NCBI GenBank assembly: GCA_003979155.1
Contig: RYWL01000016.1
Span: 1 to 32,624 of the forward strand
Source: Muribaculaceae bacterium
GTDB lineage: Bacteria > Bacteroidota > Bacteroidia > Bacteroidales > Muribaculaceae
Direction of reading: 5' to 3'
DNA length: 32,624 nt
The notes below the pieces were generated by a model. It saw nothing but the letters and a program-made list of their open reading frames with translations. It did no database searches and was not told the DNA's origin. Positions 16,065-25,027 of this stretch are shown here, piece after piece. The position numbers were made by a program, and so were the translations under genes. Every line of letters begins with the position of its first letter. Positions within the stretch are counted from its first letter, which is position 1.

Positions 16065-16253
16065 TTAGTATTGATTATATTACCCCCGCATCGATTATTT
16101 CTTCATACTAAACAGACGGGGCTTGACAACTCAACAAAGTTGCGAAGAAAAATCGGACTTTGCAACAGCTGCCCGAAAAATTTTTGTCTCTACCCCCAAA
16201 GAGCCGGCAAAGTTTCCGGCGTTTTATTCTGTGCACGGCCGCACATCGGGCAC

Positions 16254-16297
16254 AAAAAAAAACGATATTATGGATTTCATTTATCCACAATACCGTT
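16254..16297 (-). terminator. Rho-independent terminator of the winged-helix gene
   Basis: Arms 16283-16297 and 16261-16275 form a 15-bp stem with a 7-base loop when read on the minus strand, followed by nine U residues. Two positions are G-U pairs only in minus-strand RNA; on the plus strand they would be A-C mismatches, so the orientation is clear. It begins 20 bases past the stop at 16318. Confidence 0.85.
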
Positions 16298-16317
16298 TTA
16301 TTCGTAAAAAAATCATT

Positions 16318-16533
16318 TTATTCGTTTACGAGGGTGACTATGATTTCTTTCTCGTCGGCAGGGTCGGGCGCAATAGCTATTTTGTTCTCGCGGGCGAGCC
16401 ATCCGAGAGCGGCGTAGAGTTCTTTGTCTTTGAGTTTGGTAATTTTCTTAAGTTGTTTAACACCAAGGGCATCGGCAGTATTAAGTGCTACCCAAACAGA
16501 GCCGGCATTGGTACCGATAATTTCTGTGTTCAT
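16318..16533 (-). CDS. Winged helix-turn-helix protein (DUF2582-like)
   Basis: The 71-aa product reads MNTEIIGTNAGSVWVAL, then GVKQLKKITKLKDKELYAALGWLARENKI, the layout of the small winged-helix DUF2582 family common in Bacteroidota. It is single-domain with an acidic C-terminus. The ATG at 16533 is preferred to a TTG four codons upstream. It is monocistronic, with a -7 box at 16606-16613 and a strong terminator. DNA-binding targets are unknown. Confidence 0.8.
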   Translation of the reverse strand: MNTEIIGTNAGSVWVALNTADALGVKQLKKITKLKDKELYAALGWLARENKIAIAPDPADEKEIIVTLVNE

Positions 16534-16605
16534 TGTTTGTATCAATTTAGTTAGACATTAATTGCAAATCTGTAATAAAACAAAATTCTGGCCTTATATC
16601 GATTG

Positions 16606-16613
16606 CAAATTTA
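16606..16613 (-). promoter_or_regulatory. -7 box (TAAATTTG) for the winged-helix gene
   Basis: A full TAnnTTTG match followed by C on the minus strand, about 73 bases upstream of the ATG at 16533. No -33 match is seen. Confidence 0.4.
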
Positions 16614-16693
16614 ACATTTTTTGTCGGTATGAAGCTACAATTAATTAACAATTTTCACAAAAAAAAGTTTGAGAGCATCTATTCGTCTGATTA

Positions 16694-18049
16694 TCAAGCG
16701 TTGGTTTCGGGCGATTTTTTTGGTTTAGACTTCTCTTTATGACCACGCCAGCGTCTGTTAGGACGCTTTTTCTTTTCGGGCACAGGAGTCTTCGAGTCTT
16801 CGGCCGGAGCGGTATTGCTTTTATTGGCTTTATTTTTATCGGTTTTGCGGCCCGAACGGTTTTTGTTGAATTTTTTGCGTCTTTGCTGCGCCGGGATGTC
16901 GCTTTCTTTCGGCGCCTCACCATACTCTGCCGGAATCTCTTCGCGGCGGATTCTGATGTCGAGGAATTTCTCAATAGCCTCCCAGCGGCGGCGGTCGCGC
17001 TCCGATACAAAAGTTACCGCCTTGCCGTCGCTGTTGGCACGTGCGGTGCGGCCCACGCGGTGAACATAGTCCTCAGCCTCGTGAGGTACGTCGTAGTTCA
17101 CTACCATGGCGATATCATCGATGTCGATGCCTCGCGAGAGTATGTCGGTGGCGATGAGAATGTCGATGCGGCCGGCACGGAAATCGTGCATCACCTGCTC
17201 GCGCTGCCCCTGGTCGAGGTCGGAGTGCATCTCGGCCGTCTTCCATTTACTGCGGCGCATTTCCTGAGAAAGCTGCCGCACTTTGAGTTTTGAAGATGCA
17301 AATACTATGACACGCTTGTTGAACCCCTGCTCGAAAATATGCTTGAGCAGATTTTCCTTCTGATAATCGTGGCAGATATATACCGACTGGTCGACCTTTT
17401 CGGCAGGCTTCGATACGGCGATTTTGACTTCTTTGGGCTCGGTGAGAATGGTGCGCGCGAGTTTCTGTATGTTCGCCGGCATCGTGGCGGAAAACATAAG
17501 AGTCTGGCGCTCTTTGGGCAACTCCGACACGATGCGCATGATGTCTTCCGAAAAACCCATGTCGAGCATTCGGTCGGCTTCGTCGAGAATGAAAACTTCG
17601 ACTTTCGAAAAGTCGACATATCCCATTTTCATATGCGCGAGCAAACGGCCGGGAGTGGCTATGACAAGGTCGGCGCCACTGCGGAGCGCGTGCTGTTGAC
17701 GCGCGAAGTTTTTTCCGTCGTTGCCACCGTGTATGGCAAGACTACTCACGGGCAGATAATAGGAGAAACCCTCCATCTGACGGTCGATTTGCAAGGCGAG
17801 TTCATGAGTCGGAACCATAACTATGCATCTCACGGCATGGTCGTTGCGCGGCGTGTCGGCCAGAACATCTATAACAGGCAACAGATAGGCGGCAGTTTTT
17901 CCGGTGCCTGTCTGTGCACATGCAATGAGGTCGTAGCCGTCGAGAATAAGCCCCATACTTTGCTCCTGAATAGGAGTACATTCCTGAAAGTGCATTGCAT
18001 CGAGCGCATCAAGCAGCTCGTCGCTGAAGTCGAACTCATCAAATCGCAT
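16694..18049 (-). CDS. DEAD-box RNA helicase (RhlE-like)
   Basis: The 451-aa product has the ordered helicase motifs: Q motif TPIQEQ (25-30), Walker A AQTGTGKT (45-52), motif Ia as PTHEL (80-84), TPGR (132-135), DEAD (156-159), SAT (187-189), then ATDILSRGIDI and HRVGRTAR in the second RecA domain. Residues after about 375 form a Lys/Arg-rich low-complexity tail, as in RhlE-group proteins that act on rRNA and ribosome assembly. Motif Ia has His where Arg is usual (PTREL). It follows hslR by 32 bases and may be the last gene of the rplY-pth-GT2-hslR unit, which also deals with RNA and ribosomes. Confidence 0.92.
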   Translation of the reverse strand: MRFDEFDFSDELLDALDAMHFQECTPIQEQSMGLILDGYDLIACAQTGTGKTAAYLLPVIDVLADTPRNDHAVRCIVMVPTHELALQIDRQMEGFSYYLPVSSLAIHGGNDGKNFARQQHALRSGADLVIATPGRLLAHMKMGYVDFSKVEVFILDEADRMLDMGFSEDIMRIVSELPKERQTLMFSATMPANIQKLARTILTEPKEVKIAVSKPAEKVDQSVYICHDYQKENLLKHIFEQGFNKRVIVFASSKLKVRQLSQEMRRSKWKTAEMHSDLDQGQREQVMHDFRAGRIDILIATDILSRGIDIDDIAMVVNYDVPHEAEDYVHRVGRTARANSDGKAVTFVSERDRRRWEAIEKFLDIRIRREEIPAEYGEAPKESDIPAQQRRKKFNKNRSGRKTDKNKANKSNTAPAEDSKTPVPEKKKRPNRRWRGHKEKSKPKKSPETNA

Positions 18050-18081
18050 TGGTGATTATTTTTTAGAAGTCGTTGAATAAA

Positions 18082-18513
18082 TTAATCCTCGTCGAAATCG
18101 TCGGTATCGAAGTCAAAATCCCAGCCGTTGTCGGTAATTTCTTCGGTGAAGCGGGCCAAATCGCGACCCTCGCGTTTGGTAGGGCGTCCGAGACCTTTCT
18201 GTCGGTCGATAAATCCCGAAATCTTCACAACTTCGAGCAGGTCGTACTGCTCCTGAGGAGTGATGTTTTCGGCATAATCGGGCACAAGCTTTGCACCGAG
18301 ACGATTCTGCGTCAAGGCCTTCACGCGAAAGGTATATGTCACCGGCGATTTGCGCACATGCACCACATCGCCCACTTCGAGCAATCGAGAGGGTTTCACC
18401 GGAGCGACATTGTCGCCTACCGTTACCCGTCCTTTCTTGCATGCGTCGGTTGCCACAGAGCGCGTTTTGAAAATACGCACAGCCCAAAGCCATTTGTCAA
18501 TTCGTACGGCCAT
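18082..18513 (-). CDS. hslR: Hsp15-like S4-domain RNA-binding protein
   Basis: The 143-aa product starts RIDKWLWAVRIFKTRSVATDACKKG (read as RIDKWLWAVRIFKTRS and ACKKGRVTVG), the S4 RNA-binding domain of Hsp15, which rescues stalled 50S subunits carrying nascent-chain tRNA. After the S4 fold come basic GLGRPTKREGRDL and an acidic Asp-rich tail (DFDFDTDDFDED). The start overlaps the glycosyltransferase end by 17 bases. Neighbours Pth and bL25 point to the same ribosome-rescue theme. Confidence 0.88.
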   Translation of the reverse strand: MAVRIDKWLWAVRIFKTRSVATDACKKGRVTVGDNVAPVKPSRLLEVGDVVHVRKSPVTYTFRVKALTQNRLGAKLVPDYAENITPQEQYDLLEVVKISGFIDRQKGLGRPTKREGRDLARFTEEITDNGWDFDFDTDDFDED

Positions 18514-19330
18514 CGTTGTCTTTATTTACATCATTATCTAAATATTTGGAAACCCCGTTGTCGCACCACGTCTTATTCTGTGCTTCATTTTCGCGGATAC
18601 GCCCTAAGCTCCTGGCGAGGAGCGGATTGGTCGACTCACGATGCCATAAATGATAGCACAGACCTATTCTGAACAATTTGAAATTATGCAGACCGCTATG
18701 CGAAAGACGGCTACACAAGTCGATATCTTCCGCGCCCCAGCCCTCAAAATATTCATCATAGCCGTTAACGGCCAAAAAATCATCGCGCCAGAATGCCATG
18801 TTGCACCCTATGCCCGATGTGCTGTCGATTTTGTAATGGTGCGAAAGCCATTTGCCTGCCACCGGCAACCGTATAGCCTTCTCGCGGTCTTTCATTATGC
18901 CACGCGAGAAAACACAGGGAACATCAAAATGTCCGCTGTGGCATGCTTCCTCAGTATATTCGGGTGTAAGACGCACTCGCGAACCCTTGGCATAAAACCC
19001 GCGCCGCGCCACCGACATATGGTCGGCAATAAACTCAGGATGCATCACAATGTCGCCGTCTATCTGCACAATATAATCGCCGACTGCTGCCGCGACACTC
19101 TTATTCCTTATCGCAGCAAGCCTGAATCCTTCGTCGGGATGCCATATATGTTTTACCGGAACCGGACTCCTTCCGGCGAACTCCTCTACAAGCAAGCGTG
19201 TGTCTTCTTCAGAACCGTCATCACCCACAATCACCTCGCATGGCATCTGCTTTTGCATCAGCACAGAGTCGAGACACAATTTCAATGCCTCGGGCCGGTT
19301 ATAGGTTGATATTATCAGTGAGACTTTCAC
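18497..19330 (-). CDS. GT2-family glycosyltransferase with galactosyltransferase-like C-terminus
   Basis: The 277-aa product begins MKVSLIISTYNRPEAL, the nucleotide-sugar fold start of GT2. It has VGDDGS, the metal-binding motif QIDGD and a C-terminal GWGAEDIDLCSRL, the GT7/chondroitin-polymerase-type acceptor motif. The only ATG lies 69 bases upstream, inside pth; the GTG at 19330, 4 bases after the pth stop, places the conserved KVSLIIST directly at the N-terminus and was chosen. It probably builds a surface glycan. Its place between pth and hslR appears to be incidental operon linkage. Confidence 0.85.
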   Translation of the reverse strand: MKVSLIISTYNRPEALKLCLDSVLMQKQMPCEVIVGDDGSEEDTRLLVEEFAGRSPVPVKHIWHPDEGFRLAAIRNKSVAAAVGDYIVQIDGDIVMHPEFIADHMSVARRGFYAKGSRVRLTPEYTEEACHSGHFDVPCVFSRGIMKDREKAIRLPVAGKWLSHHYKIDSTSGIGCNMAFWRDDFLAVNGYDEYFEGWGAEDIDLCSRLSHSGLHNFKLFRIGLCYHLWHRESTNPLLARSLGRIRENEAQNKTWCDNGVSKYLDNDVNKDNDGRTN

Positions 19331-19334
19331 CCGT

Positions 19335-19898
19335 TCACTTATTGTTAAATTTGCACATCGCCGACCCAATGCCGGCAAGAATATATTCACGTATTGCATC
19401 TACTGCAAGCGGAATACGCTCGGCAAGCAGTGTGCGGTCGTCGGACGAGAAATTGCCGAGGACGAAATCGACTTGACAGCCGCGCGGAAAATCGTTGCCT
19501 ATGCCAAACTTAAGCCGGGCATACTTTTCGGTGCCAAGCATAGCGGCAATATTCTTAAGCCCGTTGTGGCCGGCATCGCTGCCGCGCTGACGGATACGGA
19601 TTGCACCGACCGGAAGCGACAAATCGTCGACAACCACCAGTATGCGGTCGATGTCGATGTTTTCTTTCTCTTTCCAGTAGCGGACAGCATTGCCGCTGAG
19701 GTTCATATACGTCGAGGGCTTGAGCAGGACTGCCTGCTGGTTTTTCACTCTACCGGAGCCCACATCGCCGTAGCGCTGTGTTTCAAAAGAAATATTGGAC
19801 GCCTCGGCAAAGGCGTCCAATATCATAAATCCGATGTTGTGACGGGTATTGCGATATTCATCGCCTATGTTACCCAGCCCAACTATAAGATATTTCAT
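19335..19898 (-). CDS. pth: Peptidyl-tRNA hydrolase
   Basis: The 187-aa product has the Pth signature: MKYLIVGLGNIGDEYRNTRHN with N10 and catalytic H20, then KPSTYMNLSG, VVVDDLSLP (catalytic Asp) and GSDAGHNGLKNI. It frees tRNA from dropped-off peptidyl-tRNA in the cytoplasm. The ATG at 19898 opens this motif directly; a longer frame would run into rplY. It lies 14 bases after rplY, the common bacterial order. Confidence 0.95.
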   Translation of the reverse strand: MKYLIVGLGNIGDEYRNTRHNIGFMILDAFAEASNISFETQRYGDVGSGRVKNQQAVLLKPSTYMNLSGNAVRYWKEKENIDIDRILVVVDDLSLPVGAIRIRQRGSDAGHNGLKNIAAMLGTEKYARLKFGIGNDFPRGCQVDFVLGNFSSDDRTLLAERIPLAVDAIREYILAGIGSAMCKFNNK

Positions 19899-19912
19899 CG
19901 GCAGGCCGAAAA

Positions 19913-20566
19913 TTATGCTCCGGCGTTGGCAGCAGCGGCACCACGTGCGGCACGGGTGAGCTGAACGGCGCAAACAACAGCGTTTTTGGCGTTTACGAGC
20001 TCAATGCCTTCGATGTGGATATCACCTACAGCCATGCTCTTGCCGAGTGCGAGATGGTCAACGTTGATAACAAGACGCTCGGGAATGTCGGTGTAGTTGG
20101 CACGTACTTTGAGCTTCTTCATAGAGAGGTTGAGCTTACCACCGGCCTTAACACCTTCGGCGTGGCCTTCGAGCTTGACGGGAACCTCGAATACGATGGG
20201 CTTTTCGGGGAATACCTCGAGAAGGTCGATGTGAAGGAGGCTGTCGGTCACGGGGTGGAACTGGAGGTCTTTGATAACAGCCATACGCTTCACGCCGTGT
20301 ATGTCGAGTTCGATTGCGAAGATTTCGGGAGTGTAGATGAGCTTGCGAACTGATTCGGCGGTTACTACGAGGTCGGTAGTGATAAGGCCTTTGCCGTTAC
20401 CGAGCTCAACAATTTTTTCGCCTTCCTTGAGAGTGCCTGTGTAGGGAAGTTCTACAGACGCGCCGCCATTGAGAACTACGGGAATACGATTTTCTGCACG
20501 GAGTGCCTTTGCGGCTTTCTTTCCGAGAACGGTACGGGGCTCTGCGGAGAGCTGAAATACTTTCAT
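19913..20566 (-). CDS. rplY: Ribosomal protein bL25, CTC-type
   Basis: The 217-aa product has an N-terminal L25 domain that binds 5S rRNA (LSAEPRTVLGKKAAKALRAENRIPVVL) and the longer C-terminal TL5/CTC domain (HIDLLEVF and VPVKLEGHAEGVKAGG). It ends in an Ala-rich tail. The length is that of the long CTC form rather than the 94-residue E. coli L25. It heads the unit rplY-pth-GT2-hslR, with a good promoter about 80 bases upstream. Confidence 0.95.
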   Translation of the reverse strand: MKVFQLSAEPRTVLGKKAAKALRAENRIPVVLNGGASVELPYTGTLKEGEKIVELGNGKGLITTDLVVTAESVRKLIYTPEIFAIELDIHGVKRMAVIKDLQFHPVTDSLLHIDLLEVFPEKPIVFEVPVKLEGHAEGVKAGGKLNLSMKKLKVRANYTDIPERLVINVDHLALGKSMAVGDIHIEGIELVNAKNAVVCAVQLTRAARGAAAANAGA

Positions 20567-20647
20567 TGTAATTTAAATTTGTTTTGTGTTACTAAAAATC
20601 AAGATGCTTCTCAATTTCCCATCACACGGGGATGCTAAAAAGCGCTG

Positions 20648-20678
20648 CAAAAGTACGCATTTTTTTTCTTACCTCCAA
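20648..20678 (-). promoter_or_regulatory. Promoter of rplY
   Basis: Minus strand -33-like TTGG (20675-20678), 19 bases, then -7 box TACTTTTG (20648-20655). The leader would be about 75 bases and contains no strong structure that I could see. Confidence 0.55.
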
Positions 20679-20706
20679 CTTTTTATACGCTATTTTTTCG
20701 CTCAGG

Positions 20707-22383
20707 CTACGACTTAGCCTTGCAGTCGACAACGATAGTGTTGTCGGCCGGAAGCAGGCGGTAGACATAATCGCTGCCCGAGCCTTTGGCTATGCTGCCC
20801 TTCTTACATGCGACACTGTATCTATAGCCGCGGAAATCACCGCTCATCTTCTTACACGAGAATGAATCAAACGGAAGCTGCGACGCTTTTTCGCCGGGCA
20901 CTCTGAGCTGCAGAGCCCACGGAGCAGCATTGTCGGAAGTCACTTTTATGCAATCTTCTTGCAGAACTATGGTGTATGTGTTGCCCTCGCTATCGCGCGA
21001 TACAATCTTGAGTTCTGTCGCCGACGGCTCCGTCACCTCGGGAGACAGCAGTATTATAGCCTCGCCGCTGCCGGTGTTGACAATTCGCAGACCGGTCTTA
21101 TCGTCGGGAGTGCTCCAGTGGAAACGGTCGACAAGCGGCAATGTGTAATAAAAGAAACGGCTGCCTTCGCCGGGGGTGTCGAGATACTCCGACTTATAGT
21201 TTTCGTCGAAAAGATGAATATCGCGAAAGCAGAAGCCATCTTTTTCCCAAAACAGATTTGCCCGATAGTAGCGGCTGTTGTACCACACAGTCTTGTTGTC
21301 CTCGCCGCGGACATCTTTCATCACAGTGACGGCGGTGGCAGGAGTAACGGTGAATCTGTCTTTGAACCAACGGCCCGATTCCTCGAGCGTCTCAAGTCTT
21401 ATTTTGCCGGCCACGCGCAACGAATCGTAAACGGCAAACTGCATTTCAAGACCCTTACCCATTGCCGGCCAGGTAAACGAGTTCTCCTGTCCGGCCTGAG
21501 CATAGCCGAACGCCAGGCACGGCTCATCTACAATTGATTCTATGAAATAATCGACCCATTTCTTATCCATGCCGGCATGTCGGTATACGGGTTCAAGCGA
21601 GATAACTCCCTGATACGCCGTACCGCAACCGGCATCGTACTGATACATAGGGTCGCTGCCCAGCATACGGAAAACCGGCACTGGAATCTGCTGTTTCCCC
21701 GACTGCGCAGGCATATATGCATTTAGCTTACTCGGATAGTAGGCCTGATTCCAGTATCCGCCCCATAGGGTGTAGCCGTCGGTTCCTACCTGGTCTTTGC
21801 AGTTGCACGACGCCACGATTCCATATTTGTCGTACATATATTGCAGCGTGTGCGAGTCGATAAACCATGAGCCCACCGACGCGGGATAGCGACCGTAGAT
21901 TTCCTTGAACTTCGCCATATATACATCTACAAGCTTTTCACGTTCGGCTTTTGTATAGCCGGGCGTAAAAGCTATGTTGGCAGTGGATACCCACGAATGC
22001 TCGCCGCGCCATTCAATTCCGGCAGCCTCCACATGCGGCCGGGTTATCTCCCACCAGGCACCGAGCTCACAGTTGTCGGCCAACTGTGTTTTCATCAGTT
22101 CCTGATACGCCGGATTAATGAGCGAGTCGTACTGAAATAGAAATGTCGTGGGGAAATTGTATTTGTTCGAAAGCTTAATCTGATGCTCAACGGCATCAAA
22201 CATAAGGCTGTCGGCATTTTCGAGCCTGTAGTCGGTCTGCCTGATGAAATTGACGATATTGATTATCCTCGGCCCGGAGGCCTTGTCGTCGGCATTACGC
22301 GCGGCAAGCGCTTGCACAGAGCCGGCGCAGGCTGCGGCCGCACAGAGAGCTACGACTCCGGCTAAAGACTTGATTTGTTCCAT
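20707..22383 (-). CDS. Secreted protein of unknown function, possibly deacetylase/glycosidase-like barrel
   Basis: The 558-aa product has a signal peptide (cleavage near VQALA). The N-terminal 300 or so residues read like a beta/alpha barrel: IINIVNFIRQTDYRLENAD, NFPTTFLFQYDSL, CELGAWWEITRPH, and YGIVASCNCKDQVGTDGYTLWGG. They resemble polysaccharide-deacetylase-type folds. The C-terminal part looks beta-rich. It may belong to the DUF3863/DUF3864 group of Bacteroidota, but I am not certain. It is the third gene after DUF362 and GH78, 34 bases after the rhamnosidase, which suggests a role on rhamnose-containing glycans. No catalytic residues can be named. The ATG at 22383 was chosen over a GTG three codons upstream. 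Confidence 0.75.
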   Translation of the reverse strand: MEQIKSLAGVVALCAAAACAGSVQALAARNADDKASGPRIINIVNFIRQTDYRLENADSLMFDAVEHQIKLSNKYNFPTTFLFQYDSLINPAYQELMKTQLADNCELGAWWEITRPHVEAAGIEWRGEHSWVSTANIAFTPGYTKAEREKLVDVYMAKFKEIYGRYPASVGSWFIDSHTLQYMYDKYGIVASCNCKDQVGTDGYTLWGGYWNQAYYPSKLNAYMPAQSGKQQIPVPVFRMLGSDPMYQYDAGCGTAYQGVISLEPVYRHAGMDKKWVDYFIESIVDEPCLAFGYAQAGQENSFTWPAMGKGLEMQFAVYDSLRVAGKIRLETLEESGRWFKDRFTVTPATAVTVMKDVRGEDNKTVWYNSRYYRANLFWEKDGFCFRDIHLFDENYKSEYLDTPGEGSRFFYYTLPLVDRFHWSTPDDKTGLRIVNTGSGEAIILLSPEVTEPSATELKIVSRDSEGNTYTIVLQEDCIKVTSDNAAPWALQLRVPGEKASQLPFDSFSCKKMSGDFRGYRYSVACKKGSIAKGSGSDYVYRLLPADNTIVVDCKAKS

Positions 22384-22417
22384 TTGGCACACTTTAAAAA
22401 ACTTGGAATGCTGCGGA

Positions 22418-25027
22418 TTATTTACGTTTCCGTTTCAGAGTGAATGAATGAGTGCCGGGCTGCAGCTCAACAGTCTTTGCTTCGCTCACATTGCTGGGAA
22501 GAATTAGAGTGGCAGTTGTATTCGACGGAATAGTGGCCGTATAGACAATCTTGCCTTTTTTCGTAGTCCAGCCCGAGGTGATATCGCCGTAAGGCGACTC
22601 ATGCGTTGCCTCGAAAGCATCGAGGCCTGCAGGGAAGTTTGGTTGCAGAATTATGTGTTTGAAGCCGGGCTTGTTTTCATCGGGAAAAATACCGGCCAGC
22701 CCCTTGTATGGCCATGCACCAATTTCGCCGAACATGATATGATTGTCGGAGATATCGCGTGTGGCGTTGAGGTCCCAGTTTTCGAGCAGTGAGGTAGCAC
22801 CGTTCACTATCCACCATCCCCACGAGGGATATGTGTTCTGCACGGCCACTTTATAGGCCGAGTCGACATATCCGTTTTCGCTAAGAGCATTCAGCAGAGC
22901 CTTTGCGCCAAGAACACCCGTATCGATGTGGAAACCGGTCTGCTCTACTTTACGGGCAAGGCTGGCACTCACTGCCGGCACCATATCCTCAGGCACGACC
23001 TGCCACATAAGCGGCATACTCATCTCGGTCTGCGAGCCCGAAGCATATATGCCTTGCCCGCGGTCGAGGAATTTGTCGTTGATAGCGTTCTTTATGTCGG
23101 AGGCAAGAGCCGAATAATGCCTGTAATCTTCTTCGTTGCCAAATAATTTTGCAGCTTTGGCAAGGATTGTCGCATCGACAAAGAAATAGATTGACGATGT
23201 AAGCTCTTTATTCGAACCCGTGCTTACGGGCACCCAGTCGCCACGACCCCACGACGACAGATGCGAGGGGCTGTTTCTGTCGACATAGTCGACATAGCGC
23301 TTTATATTGTCGTAACATTCGCGCAGGGCCCGGTCGTCGCCGTAGAAGAGATACAGATTCCAAGGTATAATTGCAATAGTACTCGTCCAGTCGAGACCAT
23401 TGTCGGTGCCGTAACCCCAGCCCCCGGTAGGAATTATATCGGGCAGCACTCCGTTGGGCTGCTGCTCGTCGCGATGGTCGGCAAGCCATTTCTCATACAC
23501 GGTAATGCCGTCGTAGTTATAGAGAGCGGTCTCTATGGCAAGATGGCCGTCGCCTGTCCAGCCGTTTTTCTCGCGCTGCGGACAATCGGTGGGATAACCT
23601 ATGAAATTTGATATATATGCGTTTCGCGTGGCGGCGACAATGTCTTCGAGCAACTTGTTCGACGAGCTGATTCGTCCGCGCGAAGCCACATCACTGCGCA
23701 CTTCGCGAGCCTTGAGCGACGAGGCATCGAGTTCGATGGGCTCGGATGTCGTCACCTGCGCATATCGGAAGCCTTTGTAGCTGAATTCGGGCATGTATAC
23801 ATCGCGCTTGCCGTCGAGAGTATAAATATCGGTCTGGAAAGGCTCTGTGGCTTTGTCGCCACGGTAATACACGTCGATATTCGTGGGGTCGAGAGTTCCA
23901 TCGGGATAAAGTCGCTCGCCATGCGCCACTTTCACTACTGTTCCTTTCGGGCCCTGGATATCGGCCACTGTTATGCCCGACATATTTTTGCCGAAATCGA
24001 ATACATAAGTAGTATCGTTTATACGATTAATGCTTTTTGCATCATATTCCTTGATATGACGAATGGGACGCATCTGCTGCGAAGACACATTGCGCGAGGG
24101 CACGCTACGCAGGCGCACACCGTGCCATCCTTTGCCTCGATAGCCCGGTTTGTCCCAGCCATCGTTATCGTGGTTGAAGTCGTAGTGCTCTCCTGTATAT
24201 ATATTATTGTATACCAAAGGTGATTCTGTCGAAGTCCGCCAGCTAAGGTCGGTGCATACTGTCTCCTTGCTGCCATCGGCATACTCTATCACGAGGTCGA
24301 GGCAGAACGCCGGACGATTGCGCCACGGTGCGCTGTCAAAATTCCACACCGCTTTGGCCTGGTGGTTATACCAGCCGTTGCCGAGCACAACGCCGAGCAC
24401 ATTCTCGCCTTGCTGCAAGGCTCCGGTGACATCGAAGGTCAGATAGGGATTACGACGGTCGAAACGCGTATAGACCGGTGTCATCACCTGGTCGCCAATA
24501 CGCTGTCCGTTCACACTCAGTTTGAAGAGGCCGCCCGCAGCGACATAAGCCGTGGCTTTTTTCACCTTTTTCTGCAATTCGAAATCTTTGCGGAATATCG
24601 GCGCCTGACGAAACTCACTGTTATGGTGGTCGCTTATCCAGTTGCCGGCCCATTTTCCTTTGAGACCGGTGAAGAATCGAGCTATGGGAGAAACTTCAGC
24701 TCCGCTTTCAACTCGCCAGAAGTAGACAGTCTGAGGCAGGAGCTCTTTTCCGGCATAGACGAGCGAGTTCCGTCCGTCGGCCGGAAGCGATGCCGTCCAC
24801 ATGTCGCCGCGGCCTGCGGCAACTTCGAGGCTGTCTGTTCCCACGATGATTTTTCCACCGTTCTGAGTAAGATTGTCGCAGCGCCACTGCATACGAGGCG
24901 TAGGGTCGTCCACTCCAAGAGGATTTTCGAGATGGTTGACACACAGGTGTCCGATTTCAGCAAAGGCATTTAATGAAGCCAATGCTAATGCTGCAAGGAA
25001 GATTCGTCGTACTGAAATGTGATGCAT
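22418..25027 (-). CDS. GH78 alpha-L-rhamnosidase
   Basis: The 869-aa product has a signal peptide (cleavage after NAFA) and the GH78 order: N-terminal beta domains, DFGKNMSG, YPTDCPQREKNGWTGD (about residues 476-490, with the general-acid Asp), WGRGDWVP, and HIMFGEIGAWPY (about 764-775, with the base Glu). It removes terminal alpha-L-rhamnose from pectin or plant glycosides in the periplasm or at the surface. Its ATG follows the DUF362 TAA without a gap (TAAATG). There are no SusC/SusD genes in the window, so this is not a full utilisation locus. Confidence 0.93.
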   Translation of the reverse strand: MHHISVRRIFLAALALASLNAFAEIGHLCVNHLENPLGVDDPTPRMQWRCDNLTQNGGKIIVGTDSLEVAAGRGDMWTASLPADGRNSLVYAGKELLPQTVYFWRVESGAEVSPIARFFTGLKGKWAGNWISDHHNSEFRQAPIFRKDFELQKKVKKATAYVAAGGLFKLSVNGQRIGDQVMTPVYTRFDRRNPYLTFDVTGALQQGENVLGVVLGNGWYNHQAKAVWNFDSAPWRNRPAFCLDLVIEYADGSKETVCTDLSWRTSTESPLVYNNIYTGEHYDFNHDNDGWDKPGYRGKGWHGVRLRSVPSRNVSSQQMRPIRHIKEYDAKSINRINDTTYVFDFGKNMSGITVADIQGPKGTVVKVAHGERLYPDGTLDPTNIDVYYRGDKATEPFQTDIYTLDGKRDVYMPEFSYKGFRYAQVTTSEPIELDASSLKAREVRSDVASRGRISSSNKLLEDIVAATRNAYISNFIGYPTDCPQREKNGWTGDGHLAIETALYNYDGITVYEKWLADHRDEQQPNGVLPDIIPTGGWGYGTDNGLDWTSTIAIIPWNLYLFYGDDRALRECYDNIKRYVDYVDRNSPSHLSSWGRGDWVPVSTGSNKELTSSIYFFVDATILAKAAKLFGNEEDYRHYSALASDIKNAINDKFLDRGQGIYASGSQTEMSMPLMWQVVPEDMVPAVSASLARKVEQTGFHIDTGVLGAKALLNALSENGYVDSAYKVAVQNTYPSWGWWIVNGATSLLENWDLNATRDISDNHIMFGEIGAWPYKGLAGIFPDENKPGFKHIILQPNFPAGLDAFEATHESPYGDITSGWTTKKGKIVYTATIPSNTTATLILPSNVSEAKTVELQPGTHSFTLKRKRK

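Noticed and set aside
16108..16290. 60-codon open frame upstream of GH92
   Set aside because: It runs through the terminator hairpin and has low-complexity, Cys/Arg/Phe-rich content without a family match.
16296..16325. Direct repeat TTTTATTCGT twice, 20 bases apart
   Set aside because: One copy overlaps the terminator arm and the other the stop codon of the winged-helix gene in AT-rich DNA; no third copy or known element fits, so chance is likely.
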